Assembly (NCBI RefSeq): GCF_023283985.1
Contig: NZ_JAKIKU010000004.1
Span: 62,001-126,000 of the forward strand
From: Shewanella electrodiphila
GTDB lineage: Bacteria > Pseudomonadota > Gammaproteobacteria > Enterobacterales > Shewanellaceae
Length of the DNA: 64,000 nt
Direction: 5' to 3'
A program made the position numbers and the translations under genes. Positions 1 through 8,788 of this stretch are shown here, piece after piece. Every line of letters starts with the position of its first letter. The stretch's first letter is position 1. The notes beneath the pieces are model-generated. The model did not search any database, was not told the DNA's origin, and was given only the letters and a program-made list of their open reading frames with translations.

Positions 1-1
1 G

Positions 2-247
2 GTACTGATTGATGATTTCCCTATTGCAGCTTGGCGACATTGGCAGCTAAAGGGAGACTATATATATTACCTACTTGGCAAAGAGTATCTGTCATTAAAT
101 TTAACCAACAACGAAATAAAGCCTCTGCATCATTTTTCAGGCAGAGCACCCAGTGACTGTAATTTAGCCGTTCAGCGCAACTTTTTGGCCTGCGATAGAA
201 TTGAATTGAGTCAAAGCAATATATGGCAATTAACGCTATCACATTAA
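2..247 (+). CDS. C-terminal end of an unidentified protein (partial)
   Basis: An open frame enters from the left edge and stops at TAA 245-247, giving the last 81 residues of a protein. The visible part is rich in aromatic residues and short alternating polar/hydrophobic runs (for example WQLKGDYIYYLLGKEYL), which suggests beta structure. A vague resemblance to the beta-propeller C-termini of membrane-bound winged-helix regulators exists, but this is only an impression. A perfect terminator hairpin follows within 10 bp, which supports this being a real gene end. The opposite-strand frame over the same bases is taken to be a shadow. The function cannot be assigned from this fragment. Confidence 0.55.
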   Translation, partial: VLIDDFPIAAWRHWQLKGDYIYYLLGKEYLSLNLTNNEIKPLHHFSGRAPSDCNLAVQRNFLACDRIELSQSNIWQLTLSH

Positions 248-249
248 AC

Positions 250-275
250 AAAATGCCCTCTTCTGAGGGCGTTTT
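250..275. terminator. Bidirectional rho-independent terminator
   Basis: The 6-bp stem GCCCTC/GAGGGC (255-260 and 265-270) has a TTCT loop, A-residues on the left and T-residues on the right. It lies between the plus-strand partial gene and the minus-strand DMT transporter, so it can serve both. Confidence 0.85.
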
Positions 276-305
276 GTCAATGAGTAGCTTTCGTTAGTCA
301 GGTTA

Positions 306-1181
306 TTATTGTAATGATTTTTTGATCTGAGCCGTATCTCTTTTTGACAGCTTAATATACATAATCAATGACAAGAAGATCACCACGCCACCCGCTAGCT
401 TTTGCATTTCTACGCTTTCACCTAACATCAAGATACTCAACATTAAGGTCCAAATCGGCTCTAAAACCATAATCAGCGCGGCGGTTTCCATGTTCACAGA
501 ATACTGACCTATGGTCTGTAATAAGTAACGCAGCGATGTCGCAAACACTGTAGATAACACAAACCATATCGCCAAGTTACTGCTGACTTCAAACGGTGCT
601 TGCTGCGTGAACGCAACATAAATACCGCCGACTAAACCTACCATAAACAGCTGTAAGCAGATTGAATCTAACGGTTTAATACGATTGCTGATCTTCTTAT
701 TTAATACAAAATGAACAGACAATAACGCTGAAGCGAATAAAAAGAACCATTGAGATTCATCCACTTGCCAGCCATTGGTTAATGTCATGAGCATCATCCC
801 AGCAATACTCATGGGTAAGGCATACCAAAAAGCTTTGTTAGGTTTAATCTTAAATAAAATCCAGGCTGTCATCGGTGCAATGATCATGGCTAGGCTCATA
901 ATGAATGCCCCTTCCGACAAGCTTTGGGTCACTGACACCGCATGTACCCATACCAATAGTGCCAGACCTAGAAAGATCCCCACGCCACAAGCAAGCAGAA
1001 TTTGTTTCGCCCGCAAACGCCATAAGCTTTTATAGCAAAATGGCAGTAACACTAGACTTGCTAGCATGAAGCGACTGGCAATAAAGGTCTCGCCTGGCAT
1101 ATCCATTACCACGACTTTCGAGGCAATCCAGCCAAGTGCAGCCAACAAAGTGGCGATGAATAAAAACAAGGCTCCGCGCAT
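306..1181 (-). CDS. DMT/EamA-family transporter
   Basis: This 291-residue protein is almost entirely hydrophobic, with about ten predicted transmembrane helices in two five-helix halves, the layout of the drug/metabolite transporter superfamily (EamA repeats). The second repeat holds the usual small/aromatic helix-8 to -10 pattern around LEPIWTLMLSILMLGES, where the E-P in helix 9 is typical of EamA proteins. The ATG at 1181 is preceded by GAGG at a 6-nt spacing. It stands alone, closed downstream by the 250-275 terminator. The substrate cannot be inferred; family members export amino acids, metabolites or drugs across the inner membrane. Confidence 0.85.
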   Translation of the reverse strand: MRGALFLFIATLLAALGWIASKVVVMDMPGETFIASRFMLASLVLLPFCYKSLWRLRAKQILLACGVGIFLGLALLVWVHAVSVTQSLSEGAFIMSLAMIIAPMTAWILFKIKPNKAFWYALPMSIAGMMLMTLTNGWQVDESQWFFLFASALLSVHFVLNKKISNRIKPLDSICLQLFMVGLVGGIYVAFTQQAPFEVSSNLAIWFVLSTVFATSLRYLLQTIGQYSVNMETAALIMVLEPIWTLMLSILMLGESVEMQKLAGGVVIFLSLIMYIKLSKRDTAQIKKSLQ

Positions 1182-1321
1182 GTATGGCCTCTAAAGTGGA
1201 ATTGATGAATATGAAAAGAAGTGACGCTGTTATAAACGATTATCGATAAAGTCACGAACATCGTTGTTGTAAACTGTGAAATCAACGAGATTTATCACGG
1301 TGGATTTAAATAATTAAAATA

Positions 1322-1360
1322 CCAAAAAAATAGCAACCAAGCGTTAGCGAGGTTGCTATT
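1322..1360 (-). terminator. Terminator of the gloA-nemA operon
   Basis: A 10-bp perfect inverted repeat, AATAGCAACC/GGTTGCTATT (1329-1338 and 1351-1360), is followed in the minus direction by a run of T residues. It lies about 60 bp beyond the nemA stop codon. Confidence 0.8.
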
Positions 1361-1422
1361 AATCTCTATTCTAGTTGATCGCAGCGGATTCAACTAGCCA
1401 ATCTTTTTAGCCATGGGCTAGT

Positions 1423-2523
1423 TTACTGCTCACTGTACTCTGGGTAATCAGTTAAGCCTTTTTCATCTCCGCCGAATAAGGTAGCTGGATCATGGGCAAC
1501 TAACGGGTAACCATTTTTGATGCGGTTCGGTAGGTCAGGGTTTGATACAAACGGACGACCAAAACCAATCATGTCAGCTAAGCCATCGTTAATCGCTTGT
1601 CCGCCCTTTGCTGCGTCATACTTACCTGCGTAAATTAACACGCCTTTGTAAGCTTCACGTACGGCTTGTCTGAATTCAAGTGGGGTTTCAGGCGCATCAT
1701 CCCAATCTACTTCTGCGATGTGTAAATAAACAATGTTATGGCCATTAAGCATTGCTGCAGCAGCGGTATAGGTTTCAACAGGCGTTGCATCAACAGTGCC
1801 GTTAAGTGAGGTAAATGGCGCTAAACGCACACCCACTTTATCAGCGCCAATGGCATCAACCATCGCCGTGACGACTTCACTTAAAAAGCGCAGACGGTTT
1901 TCGATTGAGCCACCATATTCATCAGTGCGATCGTTCGCTTCTGAATCAATGAACTGATTGATCAAATAACCATTTGCCGCATGTAACTCGATTCCATCAA
2001 AGCCTGCTTCAATGGCATTTAATGCAGCCTGACGATACTCGCCAATCACTTGTTCGATATCAGCTTTGGTCATTGCACGTGGCTCAACCACATCCACAAA
2101 ACCCGGTGCATTGCTGCCGTCATCAATGAATACTTTTACATTTTCAGCTTTCATCGCTGATGATGAAATTGGCTGTTCACCGCCAATGTTTGCTGGATGG
2201 GTAACGCGACCTACGTGCCAAAGCTGGGCAAAGACAACTCCACCATTAGCATGCACGGCTTCAGTGGTTTTCTTCCAACCCGCAATTTGCTCAGGCGAGT
2301 AAATGCCTGGTGTCCAAGCATAGCCTTGACCCATTGCAGAAATTTGGGTGCCTTCAGCCACAATTAGACCTGCTTGTGCGCGCTGACCATAGTACTCAGC
2401 CATCATATCGTTTGCAGAGTTACCTGGCTGTGTTGCACGAGAGCGTGTCATTGGTGGCATAACAATACGGTTTTTTAGGGCGTGTTCACCTAATTGAATA
2501 GTTTGAAATAATGCATCTTTCAT
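1423..2523 (-). CDS. nemA: Old-yellow-enzyme family alkene reductase (N-ethylmaleimide reductase-like)
   Basis: This is a 366-residue FMN-dependent TIM-barrel ene-reductase that would use NAD(P)H to reduce electrophilic alkenes, quinones or nitro compounds in the cytosol. Family landmarks are the N-terminal KNRIVMPPMTRSRA segment, QLWHVGR, the substrate-binding HAANGYLINQF segment (His and Asn of the HxxN signature), the NDRTDEYGGSIENRLRF loop, and the C-terminal FMN-phosphate-binding GFGRPFVSNPDLP. Length matches E. coli NemA closely. The ATG has an AAGGA site 6 nt upstream. It follows gloA by 54 bp, the same partnership as the E. coli nemRA-gloA operon, which points to joint detoxification of reactive electrophiles. 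No nemR-like repressor gene is next to it here. Confidence 0.93.
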   Translation of the reverse strand: MKDALFQTIQLGEHALKNRIVMPPMTRSRATQPGNSANDMMAEYYGQRAQAGLIVAEGTQISAMGQGYAWTPGIYSPEQIAGWKKTTEAVHANGGVVFAQLWHVGRVTHPANIGGEQPISSSAMKAENVKVFIDDGSNAPGFVDVVEPRAMTKADIEQVIGEYRQAALNAIEAGFDGIELHAANGYLINQFIDSEANDRTDEYGGSIENRLRFLSEVVTAMVDAIGADKVGVRLAPFTSLNGTVDATPVETYTAAAAMLNGHNIVYLHIAEVDWDDAPETPLEFRQAVREAYKGVLIYAGKYDAAKGGQAINDGLADMIGFGRPFVSNPDLPNRIKNGYPLVAHDPATLFGGDEKGLTDYPEYSEQ

Positions 2524-2577
2524 GGTCTTTCCTTATAACGAAAATGGGAAATCAATCGGCAATATGCCAAGGAAAAC

Positions 2578-2955
2578 TTAATCTAATTGAATCAGTTCAA
2601 TCTGGTAATTATCTGGATCAGTAACAAAAGCAATGTGAGTTTCGCCGCCTTTAACAGGGCCTGGCTCGCGAGTGATGTTTCCGCCTAATGCTTTAATCTT
2701 GTCACACGCCGCATAAATATCGTCAACACCTAAGGCTAAATGACCAAAAGCGTTACCCATTTCATATTCATTGGTATCCCAATTATGGGTCAATTCGATA
2801 GTCGTGCCGCCTTGCTCATAACCAACAAACACTAAGGTATAGCGATAATCAGTATTTTCATGACGCTCTAACACCTTCATACCCAATACATGAGTGTAAA
2901 ATTCTATTGATGTATCAAGATCAGCAACTCTGATCATCGTGTGTAGAAATTTCAT
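2578..2955 (-). CDS. gloA: Glyoxalase I (lactoylglutathione lyase)
   Basis: The 125-residue protein is a single vicinal-oxygen-chelate domain pair. It isomerises the hemithioacetal of methylglyoxal and glutathione to S-lactoylglutathione. All four metal ligands of the E. coli enzyme are present: His5 (LHTMIRV), Glu54 (IELTHNW), His72 (GHLALGV) and Glu120 (YQIELIQ). The protein lacks the short C-terminal tail of E. coli GloA. The ATG has AAGGG upstream. It is the promoter-proximal gene of a two-gene unit with nemA, so ketoaldehyde and alkene electrophile removal are probably co-expressed. Confidence 0.95.
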   Translation of the reverse strand: MKFLHTMIRVADLDTSIEFYTHVLGMKVLERHENTDYRYTLVFVGYEQGGTTIELTHNWDTNEYEMGNAFGHLALGVDDIYAACDKIKALGGNITREPGPVKGGETHIAFVTDPDNYQIELIQLD

Positions 2956-3308
2956 AAAAAACCCTTAAGCATGTGCAAATAAATGTGCTGCTATCACTAG
3001 CGAATAAAGCTATTTTACGACTTAGTATTATAAAAATATAATCATTAAAAATTCTTAAAATCATAATTTTTTGTTATCAAAGCTAAGTATTCCCCATTTT
3101 ATAGCCAGAACCACAGGTTAATTTGCAATTGTCGACGTACATTAAGGTCTGAAACTAAACAATGAAGTGTGAAATAGAGACATTAAAGATTGAAAATTTT
3201 CATACTAGCCATTGGAGCATTTAACAAGCTTTTGCCCCAAAACGTGTTTCAAATTTTGAAGTTATCATTTGAAAAAAATCAAAGTCGTGGCGCTTCGCCC
3301 ACACCAGA

Positions 3309-3340
3309 CCAAGAGGGTATCAACAGCAATACCCTCTTGG
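3309..3340. repeat. 12-bp perfect inverted repeat
   Basis: CCAAGAGGGTAT (3309-3320) and its exact complement (3329-3340) enclose an 8-nt loop, CAACAGCA. There is no T-run, so it does not look like a normal terminator. The GC-rich flanks make a repetitive intergenic element plausible. Confidence 0.8.
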
Positions 3341-3646
3341 AACACCCTGCCGCCCCTAACGAAAAATGCTGAAAAACGCATGTTTTCAACGGAGAATGAT
3401 CCAGCTTTAGACTTCGTTTGATTACTGCTTCGGCCTTATTCGAAAATGCTAACGCTTCCGATGGTGCATCCCTGCACCGCGAAAGCTAGCCTGACGTCCT
3501 GTCAGGCTCACGCTATTTTCTTCAACGTCCTCAATTCAAATTGAGTCTTTTAAATGCAAGATCTACTAGCTTTAGCTCTTTAAATTATCACCAATGCTGT
3601 CAAATCGAAGAGACAATAAACCCAGTGTAGATGCGTTCAAGACCTT

Positions 3647-3666
3647 CGAAAACATGGATGTTTTCG
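3647..3666. repeat. 9-bp perfect inverted repeat around GG
   Basis: CGAAAACAT (3647-3655) and ATGTTTTCG (3658-3666) are separated by two bases. A related half-motif, CATGTTTTC, occurs near 3379-3389. The downstream block (cagagcccacagggatgtg) resembles repeated intergenic phrases I associate with Shewanella genomes, but that comes from memory. Confidence 0.65.
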
Positions 3667-4042
3667 CAGAGCCCACAGGGATGTGTTTACGGCGTGTCTT
3701 GGATGTATCTGCACAAAAGCCTGCGGCAGGCAATGGATTAGATTGAAGTGACGACTCTCATTAACAGAGCCAATACTGATGAAGTACAAAGTTGATTCTA
3801 GTAACTCGTTTTTGCCCCTTTCCTTGTTAACGTATTTACTCAGTTGTAGTTTTTGCCACTGAAAACGCAGTACTTCTCCTCATAACAGGTCGTTGAGCTA
3901 GTGCCAGAAAACATTTAGATATTGTGTGTGATAGCGAGTACTCGTACGCTAAGAGGTGTTCTTCTTTGACTCAATTAATTTAAATCTCTTAATATGCAAT
4001 AATACGTCCATCATGTTGATGGTGATTTACAGAGGGTAACCA

Positions 4043-5320
4043 TTGGATACTTCATTCGCTAGTAGCATAACTGCAGATTTATCTAACGCTTTCTTTTACT
4101 GTCCTAAAGATGGGGTTTCATCTATTCAGATAGGTAAACCCATGGCTGGAGATTTCATTTTCTGGCTTAAATATAATGATGAAGATGTAAATAAATGTGC
4201 TAGCAGACTGATTAAAGAGTTAGGGCATGAATTAGGTATCAATAATATTCAGAGTGCAAAGGAAATACTCCTAAAATTCTGCTCGTATGCATTTAATATT
4301 ATTAGTGCGAATTTTTTATCGTTAACTAGTCTGGATAAACCAGTAAGTACCATATTCTCACAACAACACCGAAATAATCTAAGTACTTTGTTTGTAGACT
4401 ACATTGAGCCTCAAAAGGCTCTTAAACCATACGTCTACACAATTCGTTATGCTTATACTGATGGAGTGCATAGGCTCACTAATAACTTATGTATTTATGG
4501 TTCAGGTCAAATAGAAAGTCTACTTGGCGATATGAGAATGCGAACTGGAATAAACTTCCCTTTAGAAGCTCTGGATGATAAAGATTTGCTCCGTGAACCT
4601 ATCGGGATATATAAGCTACTGACTGATAGTTCTGCTATTTTGGTTTATGCACGCTCAATAAATGAAGCTGCCGAAGAGTTAGACAGGTTATTTGGTGCAT
4701 TATGCACGACTATCGATGCTCCTTTGAGAATCAATCAAGATACAGTTGATTGTAGAATAAATTCTTTTGATTCTACGAGAATTACTACTAGCCAAATAAG
4801 GTCTAATCTACCTTCTGTTTATGAGATAAACCTGAGTGATGAAGTCGCTGGCAATCTACAGAAAATTTTTTCTTCTCCCACTAAGAGGATGAAATCTGCA
4901 CTATCTTTTATCGCTCATGGTTGGACTCATGATAGACGAGAGAGGTTCCTAAACCAATTTATTGCGTTAGATGCACTCTACGGTATGGAAAGAAGTAACA
5001 AGGCTTCTATAGTTGGTGGGGTAAGTAGAGACGCCAGTGATATCGTAAGAATCGAATCAAAAATAAAAACTATTTACGAATTGAGGAGTAAGTTTGTACA
5101 TGGGGGAATATCAATATTCTCAGACCATGGTAAATACCCTAAATTTGTTGATGAACACGGTATCGACCCAATTGAAGCATTGTTTGAAATTGTCAGAGTA
5201 TGCACTCTCAACTATCGAGGAGTATACAAAGTAGAGCAACCTGATACGGTTAACCTTCGAGTACCCAAAGGGTTAGTTAGAGAGTTTGAGAAGAAGATAA
5301 GCGAATATTGCAGAACATAG
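4043..5320 (+). CDS. Uncharacterised protein with C-terminal Apea-like HEPN motif
   Basis: This 425-residue cytosolic protein has no signal peptide or membrane helices. The last ~120 residues look like an Apea-like HEPN domain: RFLNQFIALDALYG (301-314) is the usual lead helix, followed by the RX4H signature Arg348-SKFV-His353 in ELRSKFVHGG. In active HEPN ribonucleases this motif is catalytic. The N-terminal ~280 residues match nothing I recognise. The start is TTG with AGAGGG 6 nt upstream; no in-frame ATG gives a better site. The gene stands alone in a gene-poor, repeat-bearing stretch, which fits an acquired gene, possibly a phage-defence or stress RNase. Function is inferred only from the HEPN motif. 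Confidence 0.75.
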   Translation: MDTSFASSITADLSNAFFYCPKDGVSSIQIGKPMAGDFIFWLKYNDEDVNKCASRLIKELGHELGINNIQSAKEILLKFCSYAFNIISANFLSLTSLDKPVSTIFSQQHRNNLSTLFVDYIEPQKALKPYVYTIRYAYTDGVHRLTNNLCIYGSGQIESLLGDMRMRTGINFPLEALDDKDLLREPIGIYKLLTDSSAILVYARSINEAAEELDRLFGALCTTIDAPLRINQDTVDCRINSFDSTRITTSQIRSNLPSVYEINLSDEVAGNLQKIFSSPTKRMKSALSFIAHGWTHDRRERFLNQFIALDALYGMERSNKASIVGGVSRDASDIVRIESKIKTIYELRSKFVHGGISIFSDHGKYPKFVDEHGIDPIEALFEIVRVCTLNYRGVYKVEQPDTVNLRVPKGLVREFEKKISEYCRT

Positions 5321-5760
5321 AATATTCACAATCTGATCTGTACCATCAACATTGGACACCAAGTTAAGTGATTTTCCATGTCTGCAATTAATCATAGGAT
5401 GCTAATTTAGCACATCCGCTGGTATGTTTGTGTCCAGAAGTGAGTTTCAAGCTTTAATGTTACTTGATGAATCTGTTGTAACGTAAACATCAAGGCTTCA
5501 GCTAGGTAAAGTTTCGAACTTTATTGTATGGCGACAGCAATCAAAACCATAAGTGACTCAGCTAAATTCAGATACTCGGTCAGCAGATTTTTAAGTAAAC
5601 GATGTGAGGATATATTCGACCAGAACTGCTTTAGATAGCGTTTAAAAGCATCAGAGAGAAAAACTTGTATTAAATTAGGGTATTTAAAAGAAGGTAAGAA
5701 GTGGTCAGTACCGCCAATCTAAAAGACACTCATTAGAAGTCGATACTGACGAAAGGATAA
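5321..5760. other. Non-coding gap downstream of the HEPN gene
   Basis: No intact gene is visible. All frames are broken by stops at short intervals. A short stop-bounded peptide ending IKLGYLKEGKKWSVPPI (about 5650-5721) has the look of a small DNA-binding-protein tail and could be a relic, but it is too short to assign. A 7-bp inverted repeat (GTCAGTA ... TACTGAC, about 5703-5752) closes the gap. No terminator is evident. Confidence 0.4.
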
Positions 5761-6252
5761 TTAAGCGTAAGAATTAAAATAAGCCACTTGCACAGGATTT
5801 TTAAGCGCTTTAGGGCGAATATTTTGCACTTCAGCAATCACCTTATCGGCTGGTATGCCATGTGCCAACATGATTAAACCGATCACTAAACCTGTACGCC
5901 CAGTGCCGCCTTTACAGTGAACGGCAATGGTGCCTTTTTGTGAGACTAGCTCAAGTATTTCATCTTTGTGCGTTTGCCACGCTGCTTCAAATACTTCATT
6001 AGGCGCTGCATCGTCAAGAATAGGTAATTGAATCCAGCAAATATCATTCTCAGCGCAGACATTCGGTAAAGACTCAGCATTATTAGCCACCATTTCTTTA
6101 TCAAACATTAACGTCAGCAGCATATCAGTACCAGCTTGCTTTAAGGTAGCAACTGAATCAGTTAATGAGGCCTCTTTAGTACCAGGACAAGGGGTAAAAA
6201 TCAGTTGTGCGCCATTGTCTAAGGTTAAGGCGTCAAATGGGTGTGAAGACAT
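5761..6252 (-). CDS. Dual-specificity/tyrosine protein phosphatase-like protein
   Basis: A 163-residue cysteine-phosphatase fold. The P-loop HCKGGTGRTG fits HCxxGxxR(T), with nucleophile Cys113 and Arg119 (counted from the start used here). Upstream, LPILDDAAP carries aspartates at the position of the general-acid loop. The architecture resembles the CDKN3/dual-specificity group rather than low-molecular-weight phosphatases. The upstream ATG at 6258 is only 2 nt from the AGGA site, while the ATG at 6252 is 8 nt from it, so 6252 is preferred. No cognate kinase is adjacent, and the substrate (phosphotyrosine, phospholipid or nucleotide) cannot be told. Confidence 0.85.
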   Translation of the reverse strand: MSSHPFDALTLDNGAQLIFTPCPGTKEASLTDSVATLKQAGTDMLLTLMFDKEMVANNAESLPNVCAENDICWIQLPILDDAAPNEVFEAAWQTHKDEILELVSQKGTIAVHCKGGTGRTGLVIGLIMLAHGIPADKVIAEVQNIRPKALKNPVQVAYFNSYA

Positions 6253-6387
6253 AAACATATTCCTAAATGATGAAGGGCAAACGTATGGGCCTATTATAAT
6301 CCAAAGCTCGCATCAGTATTATGACAAAAGCCGATTTCATATTTTTACAAACACTGATACATGTTCAACCACTTATAATGCAGCAAA

Positions 6388-6418
6388 TAAAAAAGCGAAC
6401 CTTGAGGTTCGCTTTTTT
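6388..6418 (-). terminator. Terminator of the ycaO-like gene
   Basis: GCGAACC (6395-6401), loop TTGA and GGTTCGC (6406-6412) are flanked by A6 and T6 runs. It lies 26 bp past the stop of the minus-strand OsmC-YcaO gene. Confidence 0.9.
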
Positions 6419-6443
6419 CGTTAATACATTGGCTGAATGTAGA

Positions 6444-8627
6444 TTACTTAGCAGCCAACTTACGCGCTTGATGCAGCTTTTTATAGCTTTCAATCAGACG
6501 TAAATGCGGCTCAATCCCTTCAAGGTTCATGCTGGTTTTAGTTAAACCATAAAAACGCACGCTACCGTTTACACTGCCGACAACATTTTCCATCACTTCT
6601 TCCCCGAACATACGATTGAAGTTATGAAGGTAATGCTCAAGCTCAAGGTCTTCTTCTAGTTCAATTTCAAGTACGGCGTTTACCGCTTGATAGAACAAGC
6701 CACGTTCAACCGTGTTATCGTTAAACTGTAAGAAGTCACCGACCAATTCGCTGGCTTCTTCATGGGCACCCAATGCTAGGTAAATAAGGATTTTCAGCTC
6801 CATAATAGTCAGCTGTCCCCACACGGTATTTTCATCAAATACAATGCCAATCATGGTGCGAATGTCAGTGTAGTTATCTTGCTGACTTTCATCTAAACGA
6901 TTCACTAAATCCACCAGCTCTTCATCCGATAATGAGTGCAGATTTAAAATATCTTCGCGGTAATCCAACGCTTTATTGGTGTTATCCCAGATTAAGTCTT
7001 CTACTGGGTACACTTCAGAAAAATCAGGTACCAACATACGACATGCTGACGCGCCTAATTGATCAAATTCAGCGGTATAAACTTCTTTGCCTAACGCTTC
7101 TAAAATGCCAAACAAGCCGTTAGCTTCTTCCTCTGAGGTGCCAGAGAAATCCCACTCGCAAAATTCGTAGTCGTGATTACTGCTAAAGAAACGCCATGAA
7201 ATAACACCCGTTGAATCAATAAAGTGCTCAACAAAGTTTTCTGGTTCACTAACAGCCATGCTGTTAAACGTAGGCTTAGGGACATCGTTTAACCCTTCAA
7301 AACTGCGACCTTGTAGTAACTCAGTAAGGCTTCGTTCTAATGCGACTTCAAAGCTTGGATGCGCGCCGAATGAAGCAAACACGCCGCCAGTTTTCGGGTT
7401 CATTAAGGTGACACACATGACTGGGAATTCACCACCCAGTGAGGCATCTTTAACAACAACTGGGAAGCCTTGTTCTTCTAAGCCTTTAATACCCGCAAGA
7501 ATACTTGGGTATTTCTCAAGCACTGACATTGGCACATCTGGCAGGACTATTTCTTGCTCAATGATTTGACGCTTAACTGCGCGTTCAAAGATTTCTGATA
7601 AACACTGAACTTGGGCTTCTTGCAGGTTATTACCCGCACTCATGCCGTTACTTAAGAATAGGTTTTCAATTAAGTTTGACGGGAAATACACCGTTTCGCC
7701 ATCAGAGTGACGAGTATAAGGAATCGTGCAGATACCACGCTCAATATTACCTGAGTTAGTATCAACCAAATGCGAGCCATGTAGTTCTTCATCTGGGTTG
7801 TAGATATCTAGCGTGTACTCATCCAAAATCCCTTTAGGCAGCGCATCATCTTCTTCAAGCTCAAACCACTTTTCATTTGGGTAATGCACAAACTCGCTGT
7901 TAGCGATCTCATTGCCAAAGAACTGATCATTATAGAAAAAGTTACAATTTAAGCGTTCAATAAACTCACCTAATGCTGAACATAATGCACTTTCTTTGGT
8001 TGCGCCTTTACCATTTGTGAAACACATTGGCGATGCAGCATCACGGATATGTAATGACCACACGTTTGGCACTATGTTACGCCAAGATGAGATTTCAATT
8101 TTCATCCCAAGGTCGGCTAGCATGCCTGTCATGTTTTTAATGGTTTCTTCTAGGGGTAAATCTTTACCTAGAATGAAGGTGCTTTCATCACCGTCAGGTT
8201 GACCCATTAGCATTGCATTGGCATCTGCATCGAGGTTTTCAACGGTTTCAACTTTAAATTCAGGACTGGTTTGTACGACTTTCTTCACTGTACAACGATC
8301 AATTGAGCGTAAGATCCCGGTGCGATCTTTTTCAGAAATATCATCAGGCAGTTCAACCTGAATTTGAAAGATCTGGTTATAACGATCTTCAGGGTCGACA
8401 ATATTATTTTGCGACAAGCGAATATTGTCAGTAGAAATATCACGCGCCTTACAATACACCTTGATAAAGTACGCCGCACACAGCGCAGATGATGCAAGGA
8501 AATAATCAAACGGACTTGGCGCAGTGCCATCACCTTTATAGCGAATAGGCTGATCGGCCGTGACCGTAAAATCGTCAAACTTGGCTTCAAGCCTTAAGTT
8601 ATCGAGAAAGTTAACTTTGATTTCCAT
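6444..8627 (-). CDS. ycaO: OsmC-like/YcaO domain fusion protein
   Basis: A 727-residue cytosolic protein. Residues ~1-130 look like an OsmC/Ohr-type domain (MEIKVNFLDNLRLEAKFDDF, then PSPFDYFLASSALCAAYFI with a cysteine where OsmC proteins place a peroxidatic one). Residues ~170-560 are a YcaO ATP-binding domain (SALGEFIERLNCNFFYNDQF; SEIFERAVKRQIIEQEI; the GG..P..CVTLMNP segment). A tetratricopeptide-like helical tail follows. E. coli YcaO (about 586 residues, no OsmC part) assists RimO methylthiolation of ribosomal protein S12; other YcaOs activate amide backbones with ATP. A TTG at 8642 is an alternative start, but the ATG at 8627 gives the expected MEIKVNF terminus. It is monocistronic with its own terminator. 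Confidence 0.88.
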   Translation of the reverse strand: MEIKVNFLDNLRLEAKFDDFTVTADQPIRYKGDGTAPSPFDYFLASSALCAAYFIKVYCKARDISTDNIRLSQNNIVDPEDRYNQIFQIQVELPDDISEKDRTGILRSIDRCTVKKVVQTSPEFKVETVENLDADANAMLMGQPDGDESTFILGKDLPLEETIKNMTGMLADLGMKIEISSWRNIVPNVWSLHIRDAASPMCFTNGKGATKESALCSALGEFIERLNCNFFYNDQFFGNEIANSEFVHYPNEKWFELEEDDALPKGILDEYTLDIYNPDEELHGSHLVDTNSGNIERGICTIPYTRHSDGETVYFPSNLIENLFLSNGMSAGNNLQEAQVQCLSEIFERAVKRQIIEQEIVLPDVPMSVLEKYPSILAGIKGLEEQGFPVVVKDASLGGEFPVMCVTLMNPKTGGVFASFGAHPSFEVALERSLTELLQGRSFEGLNDVPKPTFNSMAVSEPENFVEHFIDSTGVISWRFFSSNHDYEFCEWDFSGTSEEEANGLFGILEALGKEVYTAEFDQLGASACRMLVPDFSEVYPVEDLIWDNTNKALDYREDILNLHSLSDEELVDLVNRLDESQQDNYTDIRTMIGIVFDENTVWGQLTIMELKILIYLALGAHEEASELVGDFLQFNDNTVERGLFYQAVNAVLEIELEEDLELEHYLHNFNRMFGEEVMENVVGSVNGSVRFYGLTKTSMNLEGIEPHLRLIESYKKLHQARKLAAK

Positions 8628-8788
8628 TGAATACACCCACAACTGACTAGCAAAATATAGTTAAAACAGCGCTAACGATCGCGCTTATCTATCGAATTAG
8701 GGTGAATTATCGGTGTTTTTGGTCAATTAGTCTTGGGTTAATTACAAAAAGGTAGGAATTAGAATGAAAATATACAAATCCGAAAACT

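Larger units (their letters stand above)
2956..4042. other. Gene-poor, hairpin-rich intergenic stretch
   Basis: No convincing gene lies in this stretch of more than 1 kb. A 60-codon plus-strand frame at 3190-3372 runs straight through a long perfect hairpin and shows no protein family, so it was not called. The stretch mixes AT-rich sequence with GC-richer blocks (about 3285-3520 and 3640-3760) carrying several inverted repeats. The whole has the feel of dispersed non-coding repeats rather than decayed coding DNA. Confidence 0.6.

Noticed and set aside
21-251. 76-codon minus-strand frame at the left edge
   Set aside because: The plus-strand frame over the same bases ends right before a terminator and is more protein-like.
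3190-3372. 60-codon plus-strand frame before the HEPN gene
   Set aside because: It runs through the 12-bp perfect hairpin, has no ribosome site and no protein-like pattern.
5321-5760. Possible insertion-sequence remnant downstream of the HEPN gene
   Set aside because: No transposase motif, terminal inverted repeats or target duplication could be identified; only short stop-bounded peptides are visible.
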